The position numbers were made by a program, and so were the translations under genes. A model generated the notes under the pieces. The model worked only from the letters and a program-made list of their open reading frames with translations, was not told the origin of the DNA and ran no database searches. From positions 62,001 to 126,000 of the forward strand of contig NZ_WUQJ01000018.1 in NCBI RefSeq assembly GCF_011074955.1: a stretch of DNA of 64,000 bases, given 5' to 3'. How positions within the stretch are numbered: the stretch's first letter is position 1; each line of letters opens with the position of its first letter. Shown here in pieces: positions 27,390 through 37,326 of this stretch. The DNA is from Marinobacter caseinilyticus. GTDB lineage: Bacteria > Pseudomonadota > Gammaproteobacteria > Pseudomonadales > Oleiphilaceae.

Positions 27390-28415
27390 ATGTCTGTACT
27401 TCCGAATACCCATGACGTGTTATTGCGCAATGCCCACCTGCTGAAGGGGCGAGTCGCTCTATTGGGGGTTAGTAACGCCGCCTTGCTGCCGGAATGTCCA
27501 GGTAATGGTTTGGCGATGACGACACATGCGGGGGTCTGGTCTCAGCTTCAGCAAAACGGTCAGTGGCAATCGGTTTTCGGGTATTCATCGGATGCTCTGA
27601 TACCGGAGTGTGCTGATACGGCTGTGGTATTCGTTCCCAAAGCGCGAGAGGAACTGACCATGCGGCTTGCGCTGGCGCAGTCGCTGTTAGACCTGAACGG
27701 TCAGTTGATTTTGATCGGGGAAAAACGCGAGGGTATTGCGGGCGCGATAAAACAGTTAAGAATGTTGGCACCCAGCGCGATGAAGATCGACAGCGCGCGC
27801 CACTGTCAGGTCTGGCATGCCCAGCCGGGCAGGGCCAGCGGGCGGTTCAATGAAGAGGACTGGTTGAGCTGGCACCGGATAGACGTTGCCGGCGTCACTG
27901 TGGATGTCGCCGGTTTGCCTGGAATATTTAGTGATGGCCGTCTGGATGAGGGTACCCGGTTGATGCTGGACACGCTCGACCGGTCCAGGCCGAAAGCGCC
28001 TGTGCTTGATTTTGCCTGCGGTGCCGGGGTGATCGGTGCCTGGTTATACCGCCGCTGGGGCGTCGATGTTGATGGCCTGGATGTGCAGGCTCAGGCGGTC
28101 GTCTGCGCTCGGAAAGCTTATGAGCACGTGGGGTCTGGCGGCACTATCCGGGCGTCGGATGGGTTGGTGGAAGGTAGTCAGCGCTACAGCACCATCATCA
28201 CCAATCCGCCCTTCCACACCGGCATCAAAACCGACACCTCGATGACGGTCGATTTTCTTCAGCAAGTCGCGCGGCACCTCACGCCCGGTGGAGAACTGCG
28301 CTTGGTTGCCAACAATTTTTTGCCTTATCCCCGTCTTATCGAGGCCCATGTCGGGCCCTGCAGAGTGCTGAGCAAAGACAATCGTTTTACGGTCTACAGC
28401 GCCAATCGTCACTGA
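27390..28415 (+). CDS. rsmC: RsmC, 16S rRNA m2G1207 methyltransferase
   Basis: Protein of 341 residues with a degenerate N-terminal methyltransferase-like domain (about 1-165) and an active C-terminal SAM domain (about 170-341). Motif I is VLDFACGAGVIGAW and the catalytic motif IV is TIITNPPFHTG. RsmC methylates G1207 of 16S rRNA. Three start codons are close together (TTG 27384, ATG 27387, ATG 27390); the last was chosen. The two-domain layout is shared with the rlmG gene 1.6 kb downstream. Confidence 0.93.
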   Translation: MSVLPNTHDVLLRNAHLLKGRVALLGVSNAALLPECPGNGLAMTTHAGVWSQLQQNGQWQSVFGYSSDALIPECADTAVVFVPKAREELTMRLALAQSLLDLNGQLILIGEKREGIAGAIKQLRMLAPSAMKIDSARHCQVWHAQPGRASGRFNEEDWLSWHRIDVAGVTVDVAGLPGIFSDGRLDEGTRLMLDTLDRSRPKAPVLDFACGAGVIGAWLYRRWGVDVDGLDVQAQAVVCARKAYEHVGSGGTIRASDGLVEGSQRYSTIITNPPFHTGIKTDTSMTVDFLQQVARHLTPGGELRLVANNFLPYPRLIEAHVGPCRVLSKDNRFTVYSANRH

Positions 28416-28497
28416 ATTGTCCAGAATTTGTCACGTCACCGTCATTCCCGACCGCCAGTTTAGGAAGGGCTCGGTGACGGTTTGACGGAGGCAGGTG

Positions 28498-29376
28498 ATG
28501 CACCAATACCGAAGTGTGTTCATATCCGATGTTCATCTCGGGTCGGCTGACTGCCAGGCTGATTATTTGCTGGACTTCCTGGCCCACGTTCAATGCGAAA
28601 CACTGTACCTGGTGGGGGACATCATCGATTTGATCGCCATGCAACGGCGGATCTATTTTCCGGAATCCCATCAGCAGGTGATCCGGCGTCTACTCGCCAT
28701 CGCGGCCAACGGTACTCGGGTCGTGTATATTCCGGGCAATCACGATGAGTTTTTAAGGCACTTTTGTGGGCAAACGCTGGCAGGGGTGGAGTTACAGCAA
28801 AAGGCTGTCCATACCGCAGCGGACGGCCGTCGATTTGTTGTCTGTCACGGCGATCAATTCGATCAGGTGGTTCGATGCAGCCCGATGCTGCTGCTGGTGG
28901 GTGACCGGGCGCATGGATTGCTGTTGTGGATGAACCGTTGGTGGAATGCCTGGCGGAAGTTGCGAAATAAGCCTTACTGGTCATTGGCTGCGTGGGTGAA
29001 GCCGCGCATTGGCAAAGCCCGGGCGTTTATCCAGCGCTTTGAAATGGCGGCGCTGACTGTGGCAGAGCGCGGCCACTATGATGGTTTTATTTGTGGCCAT
29101 ATCCATTCGGCGGGGTTCCGGCGTGGTCGAGATGGCCTTTACTGTAATGACGGCGATTGGGTGGAGCACTGCACGGCATTGGTCGAGAATCACGCCGGTC
29201 GGCTCGAAATCCTGCACTGGTCGGAGCATCCCCGCGTTTTATACGTTGAGCCCGAAGAAACCAGCACTCAAGAACCTCCGGCGTCTCCCCCGATAGCCCC
29301 GTCATTGGTTGAGCAGATCAACACCATGCCGGGATCTCCGGGCCCTGACCGGGAACCAAAAGCAGCCTTGGACTGA
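28498..29376 (+). CDS. LpxH-like metallophosphoesterase
   Basis: Calcineurin-type phosphoesterase of 292 residues in the UDP-2,3-diacylglucosamine pyrophosphatase group (COG2908 type). The metal-binding motifs appear in order: ISDVHLGS, VGDIID, PGNHDE, CHGDQFD and CGHIHSA. Canonical LpxH acts in lipid A synthesis, but this longer form differs from E. coli LpxH and may use another substrate. ATG 28498 has GGAGG upstream. The C-terminal 40 residues are Pro/Glu-rich and probably disordered. Confidence 0.82.
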   Translation: MHQYRSVFISDVHLGSADCQADYLLDFLAHVQCETLYLVGDIIDLIAMQRRIYFPESHQQVIRRLLAIAANGTRVVYIPGNHDEFLRHFCGQTLAGVELQQKAVHTAADGRRFVVCHGDQFDQVVRCSPMLLLVGDRAHGLLLWMNRWWNAWRKLRNKPYWSLAAWVKPRIGKARAFIQRFEMAALTVAERGHYDGFICGHIHSAGFRRGRDGLYCNDGDWVEHCTALVENHAGRLEILHWSEHPRVLYVEPEETSTQEPPASPPIAPSLVEQINTMPGSPGPDREPKAALD

Positions 29377-29387
29377 TGGTCTGGACG

Positions 29388-29418
29388 AAAAAAAGCCCCT
29401 GGGGTGAGGGGCAAAAAA
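29388..29418 (-). terminator. intrinsic terminator for the 29469-29891 gene
   Basis: Read on the minus strand, a 6-bp stem GCCCCT/AGGGGC with a 6-base loop is followed by seven Ts. It lies about 50 bases after the stop of the small minus-strand gene. An A-tract precedes the stem. Confidence 0.75.
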
Positions 29419-29468
29419 GGTCGCTCTCCAAAAAGGAGGAGCACAACCTGAAAGCAATTGTTTCGACA

Positions 29469-29891
29469 TCAACCGATGCGACTGTTTCTCGCCGTTAATT
29501 CACGAACCTGTACCATCGCTTGCCTCAATTGAGCGCCGGCCCGGTTGATGGCGTCCTCGAACTTTGGCTTCACTTGGCTGGAATACGTTTGGCCCGCCCG
29601 ATCAGTGACATAGGCAGTCATCATGTTCGCGTCCCACCAAAGCTTTTTTCGCAAATCGTAGGTGGCGATATCGACACTCGAAGCCAGCGAGCGGAACGTT
29701 GGGTTCTTGGCACGAATGCGTGCGATCACGTCAGACATAGGTCGGGGTTCGCTGACATCGGCACCCAGATCTGTCAGCACCTTCTTAAATTCGACGGTTG
29801 CCCGGTCCAATTGGGGACGAAGCTGGGTTTCAATGCGCTGACGTAAGGTTCTAGCGCTGTCTAAGCCACTTTTTAGGGAGTCCTGAATCAT
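29469..29891 (-). CDS. hypothetical protein
   Basis: Protein of 140 residues that I do not recognise. It has no signal peptide or membrane helix and looks mostly helical and charged, with DSARTLRQRIETQLRPQLDR near the start, a central block SSVDIATYDLRKKLWWDANM, and a C-terminal amphipathic stretch. It is supported as a real gene by an ATG with TGAGATATCACC upstream, a dedicated terminator on its own strand at 29388-29418, and a divergent position relative to rlmG. It is predicted to be a monocistronic cytoplasmic protein. Confidence 0.7.
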   Translation of the reverse strand: MIQDSLKSGLDSARTLRQRIETQLRPQLDRATVEFKKVLTDLGADVSEPRPMSDVIARIRAKNPTFRSLASSVDIATYDLRKKLWWDANMMTAYVTDRAGQTYSSQVKPKFEDAINRAGAQLRQAMVQVRELTARNSRIG

Positions 29892-30030
29892 GGTGATATC
29901 TCACTGAATCAATGAATACATCAGGGCTGACAATGGCTTGGCAACCGCTCTTGAAGTCACAATAGGGTTAATTTCTAGAATAATCAGCCTAGAATGACGA
30001 CTTTCCTTACAGGCAACTGTGGCGACGACG

Positions 30031-31155
30031 ATGGACGTACTTGAATTACCCGGGCGGATGTTCCGGCTTGGCAGACCCGGCGCGGAGTCGCGGAACCTGC
30101 GTGCCTGGGATGCTGCCGATGAGCAGCTCATCGACAAGGCGGAGACGCTGTACCGTACAGGTCAGAACGTGCTGATTCTGGACGATCAGTTTGGAGCCTT
30201 GGCCCTGGGCCTGGCACATATGCGTCCAATCGGCGTGTCCGACAGCGCAGTGACACCCCTGTCGGTGGCCAATAATGCCCGAGAGAATGGCTGTGAGGCT
30301 GGCGCCGTTCAAAGCTGGCTGAACCCACCGACAGGGACGTATGACCTGGTTGTTATGCGTATCCCACGGCATCTCGCGTATCTCGAGTTTTTGTTGCGTT
30401 GGGTCAATGGTGTGATGAATGAGAAAGGGGCTCTGGTGGCTGGCGGCATGATCAAGCACCTGCCCGGTCGCAGCGCCGAGTTGTTCGGGCGGCTAATCGT
30501 AACCGACGAGGTATGCCCCGCCCGGAAAAAAGCCCGCATCATTGTGGGTCGTAAGGGAGCGCCTTTACTGGAGGGCTGGGACGGTGCCTGGCAAGGGTAC
30601 TGTGTGCCTGACAGTGACATGAAGATTGCTTCATTGCCGGCAGTGTTTTCGCGCGACCGGCTGGATATCGGCACCCGGTTATTGATCCCGCAAGTGCGCC
30701 GACACGCCACGTCGCTGCCGTCGGGCGCGCGCGTATTGGATCTGGCCTGTGGAAATGGCGTTCTGGGACTGGTGGCCCTGCAGTCAAATGCCGACCTGGC
30801 GCTGACGTTTGCCGACGTGTCCAGCCAGGCGGTCGCGAGCGTCAAGCGCAGTGCGACGGCGGCCTTTCCCGGCCGGGCGATTGACCTGTGGCACGCGGAC
30901 GGCATTTCGACCAACGCCGGCCTGTTCGACTTGATACTCCTGAACCCGCCGTTCCACGAGGGTGGTGTGGTCGGTGACCATATTGCGTTGCGTTTATTTC
31001 GTCACGCCAGCCAACACTTAAAGCCCGGTGGTCAATTACTCATGGTGGGAAATCGGCATCTTGGCTACCACCGCAGCCTGCTGCGGACGTTCCAGCAGAT
31101 TGAACAGCTCAGTGCTGATCCGAAATTTGTGGTGTTTGCTGCGCGTCATCACTGA
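30031..31155 (+). CDS. rlmG: RlmG, 23S rRNA m2G1835 methyltransferase
   Basis: Protein of 374 residues with the two-domain layout of RsmC/RlmG enzymes: an inactive N-terminal domain and a catalytic C-terminal domain. Motifs are FSRDRLDIGTRLLIP, VLDLACGNGVLGL and the catalytic LLNPPFHEGG, then DHIALRLFRHA. The D-H-I-A pattern and lengths favour RlmG (G1835 of 23S rRNA) over a second RsmC. GTG 30019 is an alternative start. It converges with riboflavin synthase, and the two genes overlap by 7 bases. Confidence 0.88.
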   Translation: MDVLELPGRMFRLGRPGAESRNLRAWDAADEQLIDKAETLYRTGQNVLILDDQFGALALGLAHMRPIGVSDSAVTPLSVANNARENGCEAGAVQSWLNPPTGTYDLVVMRIPRHLAYLEFLLRWVNGVMNEKGALVAGGMIKHLPGRSAELFGRLIVTDEVCPARKKARIIVGRKGAPLLEGWDGAWQGYCVPDSDMKIASLPAVFSRDRLDIGTRLLIPQVRRHATSLPSGARVLDLACGNGVLGLVALQSNADLALTFADVSSQAVASVKRSATAAFPGRAIDLWHADGISTNAGLFDLILLNPPFHEGGVVGDHIALRLFRHASQHLKPGGQLLMVGNRHLGYHRSLLRTFQQIEQLSADPKFVVFAARHH

Positions 31156-31763
31156 AGTGGTCGGTCATAGCCCATGCGGGCAAGCGTATCGACGATGGTT
31201 TGGGTCTGGCTGTCGATCTCAATGTTCACCCTGTCGCCAGTTTGCAGTTCTGAGAACGTGGTCGCCCGCAGGGTTTCCGGTATCAGGTGCACCGTGAACG
31301 TATTGAGCGTCACGTCACCAATGGTGAGGCTGGCGCCGTTAATGGCGATGTAGCCCTTCGGAAATACGTAGCGGGCCCATTCGGGAGGCACTTCAAAATA
31401 CAGGGTGCAGTTGTTTTCAGGGCGCTCTATAGCGGTCACTTGGGCGGTGGTGTGAATATGGCCGGACAACAGGTGGCCGCCAATCTCATCACCAATTCTG
31501 GCGGCGCGTTCAAAGTTGATCAAACTGCCAGACGAGAGATCTCCCAAGGTTGTCAGTCGCAGTGTTTCTTGCATGGCATCGAAGTACAGCTGGTCGCCGT
31601 CCTGGCTCGTGACGGTGAGGCAGGTGCCATTGATGGCAACCGAGGCACCGACAGTGACGTGGTTGAGATGTTCCTGTGGAAAGCGAATGCCAAAAGTTGT
31701 CAGTCCTGGTTTTTGCTCTACGGAGACAACGTTTGCGATGCCCTGGACAATGCCTGTAAACAT
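31149..31763 (-). CDS. ribE: riboflavin synthase
   Basis: Riboflavin synthase of 204 residues that dismutates two lumazines to riboflavin. It has two tandem lumazine-binding domains. The N-terminus MFTGIVQG, the repeat-joining DEIGGHLLSGHI and the second-domain GYIAINGASLTIGDV are all intact. It is a standalone gene here, away from the other rib genes. I see no conserved RFN riboswitch in the 170 bases upstream. Confidence 0.95.
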   Translation of the reverse strand: MFTGIVQGIANVVSVEQKPGLTTFGIRFPQEHLNHVTVGASVAINGTCLTVTSQDGDQLYFDAMQETLRLTTLGDLSSGSLINFERAARIGDEIGGHLLSGHIHTTAQVTAIERPENNCTLYFEVPPEWARYVFPKGYIAINGASLTIGDVTLNTFTVHLIPETLRATTFSELQTGDRVNIEIDSQTQTIVDTLARMGYDRPLQ

Positions 31764-31942
31764 GTTGATCCCTTGGTGGTTGGGCCAATGCCCGAACTCT
31801 TACGCCCAAGGATAACGATCGGATTGGCAAGAGCCAAGCACCGAGCGAGTTGTTGGCTCAAGAAAATCCGATGATGGGCGATATACTGTGTATGGGTTGT
31901 TAATGCTGGACCGGTTGCCGTGGTCCAGCCTTGGGGTTTGCT

Positions 31943-32857
31943 ATGTTGCAGGAACACAATAGATCACTAAAAGAGCCGGTTGAGATGACAGGTGAGCCCG
32001 TGCTTCGTCGTGGCCGAGCGGCCGACCCGACTCCTGCCGCCGTCACGCCGGATAAGGTGGTTTCGGTGGCGGCGTCGTCCGTGATCCCTGGCAACGAGTC
32101 CGTCACTCAGCCGAATGAGAATCAGGGCGAACTACCCGGCTCCCAGGCCAATGTCGAAAGCCCAAACCAACCAAAGCCCGTTTCTGATGATCCGGTGTTG
32201 TCCTCCGATGCAGCTGCAGCGGTTGCGGAGACTCGTCAGCGTCGATTGCGCCGATTGCTGAAGCAATGTGACCGGGTTCTTTTACTGGATTTCAACACCC
32301 TGGCAATGCCGACCTGGCCCGATAATTTTTCGCTGGCTATTGCTCGTCGTCGGCGGGATGTGTGGCTGTTCATCTCGGTGCTGGCGGCACTGGTGTTTCT
32401 CAGCGGCTTGTCGGGGTTTGTGCCGGCCTGGGTTGGCGGCGGTGGTTTTGGGGTGTTGGTCGTCGTGCTTTTGGCGGGCGTGCCCTTCATACGGCGTCTA
32501 TACGATTCGCGGCCTTCGTACCTGGACGTCTTGATGCGACGGCAGCGTTTGCTCAAGCAAGCCCGCGCCCACGTCAATCAGTTGGAAGAGGATGTCGGGT
32601 TGGTCTGGCAGTGCGCGCAGATGGCGGAGTTCAATTCGGTGTTGAAAGCCCCTCCTTTCAGCGCGCTGATTCGGCTGTCGGAGCAGCGGATACTGGCCCG
32701 GTCGCTTACCCGGAGAGAGCATATCCGGCTCTACCTGATCTATTTGCTGGAGGCTGAGAAGGCCTATGACCGGCTCCAGCAGGCTTTTTTTGAAGGCCAT
32801 CAAGCCGCCATTGATGACGGGTGGGTATCGGTGGCCGCAAGTCCGGAACCCCGCTAG
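31943..32857 (+). CDS. hypothetical two-helix membrane protein
   Basis: Protein of 304 residues of unknown function. Residues 1-90 are polar and Pro/Ser/Ala-rich, probably disordered. Residues 94-125 are basic. Two adjacent membrane helices follow at about 138-180 (DVWLFISVLAALVFLSGL and FGVLVVVLLAGVPFI). The last 120 residues are helical and charged and would face the cytoplasm. ATG 31943 was chosen over TTG 31931. It lies just upstream of psrA on the same strand, but psrA has its own promoter. Confidence 0.75.
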   Translation: MLQEHNRSLKEPVEMTGEPVLRRGRAADPTPAAVTPDKVVSVAASSVIPGNESVTQPNENQGELPGSQANVESPNQPKPVSDDPVLSSDAAAAVAETRQRRLRRLLKQCDRVLLLDFNTLAMPTWPDNFSLAIARRRRDVWLFISVLAALVFLSGLSGFVPAWVGGGGFGVLVVVLLAGVPFIRRLYDSRPSYLDVLMRRQRLLKQARAHVNQLEEDVGLVWQCAQMAEFNSVLKAPPFSALIRLSEQRILARSLTRREHIRLYLIYLLEAEKAYDRLQQAFFEGHQAAIDDGWVSVAASPEPR

Positions 32858-32925
32858 TCGGCCAGTGCCAGCGAACGGCGTTACAGTCGCGAAGGCGATT
32901 GTCATTCTGGTCGTTTGTCCATTTC

Positions 32926-32969
32926 TTGACATACCGCCCGGTCAAACGTATGTTTCAAACAGATGTTTG
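32926..32969 (+). promoter_or_regulatory. psrA promoter with two PsrA operator palindromes
   Basis: A consensus -35 TTGACA (32926-32931) and a -10 TATGTT (32949-32954) are exactly 17 bases apart. Two operator-like palindromes overlap and follow the -10: CAAAC-GTAT-GTTTC (32943-32956) and the perfect CAAAC-AGAT-GTTTG (32956-32969). The known PsrA box is a (G/C)AAAC-N(2-4)-GTTT(G/C) palindrome. This site therefore predicts tight autorepression, relieved by long-chain fatty acyl ligands. Confidence 0.8.
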
Positions 32970-32990
32970 GTGACGAAACTGGCGGAGTGT

Positions 32991-33662
32991 ATGGCGCAAT
33001 CTGATACGGTGGATCGCATCCTTGATGCGGCGGAAGAACTATTTGCGGAGCGTGGGTTTTCGGAAACGTCCCTGCGGATGATTACCAGCAAAGCCAGCGT
33101 TAATCTCGCCGCTGTAAATTATCACTTCGGTTCGAAAAATGCACTGATCCACTCAGTCTTTGCACGCTTTCTCACGCCTTTTTCCGATACCCTCGAACAG
33201 GCGTTCGATGAGCTGGAACAGAACTGCGCCGGTGAGCCGCCCACTCTGGATCAGACTCTGCGGGCGCTTACCGAAAGTGCAGTCCGAATGCCGCAACGCA
33301 ATGAACGCGGTATATCCATCTTCATGCGTTTGCTGGGTCTTGCCTACACGCAGTCTCAGGGCCATCTGCGCAAATTTCTTGAGCAGCAATACAGCCAGCC
33401 TTTCGGCCGGTTTATGAGGTTGCTTAAGGAAGCCACGCCCCAGCTCTCCGCCGTTGACCGCTACTGGCGTATCCAGTTCATGCTGGGGGCCACGGCGTTC
33501 ACAATGTCCAGCAGTGACGCACTGAGGGATATTCTGCAAAATAAACTGGGTGTTGAAACCTCTGTACAGGACATTGTCGCGCGTCTGGTGCCCTTTCTGG
33601 CGGCAGGCATGCAGGCCAGTGACCCAATGCAGGCGCCGGTGGGCAAGCCTTCGGTTGCCTGA
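32991..33662 (+). CDS. psrA: PsrA, fatty-acid-responsive TetR regulator
   Basis: TetR-family regulator of 223 residues. The N-terminal helix-turn-helix (about 5-52: DRILDAAEELFAERGFSETS, ITSKASVNLAAVNYHFGSK) is nearly the same as that of Pseudomonas PsrA, a repressor of itself and of beta-oxidation genes and an activator of rpoS in Pseudomonas. ATG 32991 follows GGCGGAG. Two PsrA-type palindromes sit in its own promoter, which supports both the identity and the autoregulation. Confidence 0.92.
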   Translation: MAQSDTVDRILDAAEELFAERGFSETSLRMITSKASVNLAAVNYHFGSKNALIHSVFARFLTPFSDTLEQAFDELEQNCAGEPPTLDQTLRALTESAVRMPQRNERGISIFMRLLGLAYTQSQGHLRKFLEQQYSQPFGRFMRLLKEATPQLSAVDRYWRIQFMLGATAFTMSSSDALRDILQNKLGVETSVQDIVARLVPFLAAGMQASDPMQAPVGKPSVA

Positions 33663-33724
33663 CCCCGTTGGGTCGGTTACGCTCTTGACCGCGAACTCAC
33701 GGTAACGAAACGAGAGCAGTCGTC

Positions 33725-34225
33725 ATGGCGCACGGCAAAGACTTCCTTCCGGGAATTGATATCGATCTGTCTGGGCAAGTGCTCAGGCTCTACCTGGCTG
33801 CTGATCAGGCCCCCTTCATCTATGCGATTTCCACAGCGTTGAATGGCCCCGGAGAGCGTCAGGATTCCGGCTGCACGCCCCGTGGCCGACATTACGTGAG
33901 GGCGATGATCGGGCGGGGTCGACCGTTGGGAACTGTCTATATTGCCCGGCGTCCCACCGGCGAGATCTACAGTCCGGGCCTGGCCCAGGGCCAACCTCAG
34001 CGCGACTGGATTTTGACTCGAATTTTATGGCTATGCGGGCGGGAATCGGGGATCAATCGAGGTCCAGGTGTCGATAGTTTCCGACGATTTATCTACATTC
34101 ATGGGACACCTGAGACAGAACCCATGGGCGTTGCCAGATCCCATGGGTGTGTGCGCATGCGCAACCGGGATGTCGCAGATCTGTTTGATCGGGTCTATCC
34201 GGGTCTGGCCGTCACTATCCGATAA
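33725..34225 (+). CDS. L,D-transpeptidase (YkuD domain)
   Basis: YkuD-fold protein of 166 residues. The catalytic region holds YIHGTPETEPMGVARSHGCV, with His126, His140, nucleophile Cys142 and Arg144. Such enzymes form 3-3 crosslinks in peptidoglycan or attach lipoproteins to it. No signal peptide or membrane helix is visible, so it is either non-classically placed or acts inside the cell. The position just after psrA occurs in other gammaproteobacteria, usually with nagZ next, which is missing here. Confidence 0.88.
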   Translation: MAHGKDFLPGIDIDLSGQVLRLYLAADQAPFIYAISTALNGPGERQDSGCTPRGRHYVRAMIGRGRPLGTVYIARRPTGEIYSPGLAQGQPQRDWILTRILWLCGRESGINRGPGVDSFRRFIYIHGTPETEPMGVARSHGCVRMRNRDVADLFDRVYPGLAVTIR

Positions 34226-34316
34226 CCCGTAAAAGCTTACTTGGCTGGCAACCGGCGTTAAGCCTTACCAGCGTCTTGTTTAATCGCCAGCCAATTGGTT
34301 CATTGAGAGGATTGTC

Positions 34317-37229
<2,913 letters not shown>

Positions 37230-37326
37230 AGGTGTTCTCCACAGTTATACCGCCCCGGATACGCTGTCTCTAACGGTGGCGATGTTTTCATGAATACGTG
37301 TCAGGCGTGTGCGAGCAACCGCTCGT

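Noticed and set aside
31764..31942. Possible FMN riboswitch before ribE
   Set aside because: None of the conserved RFN helices or loop sequences is recognisable in the upstream bases on the minus strand.
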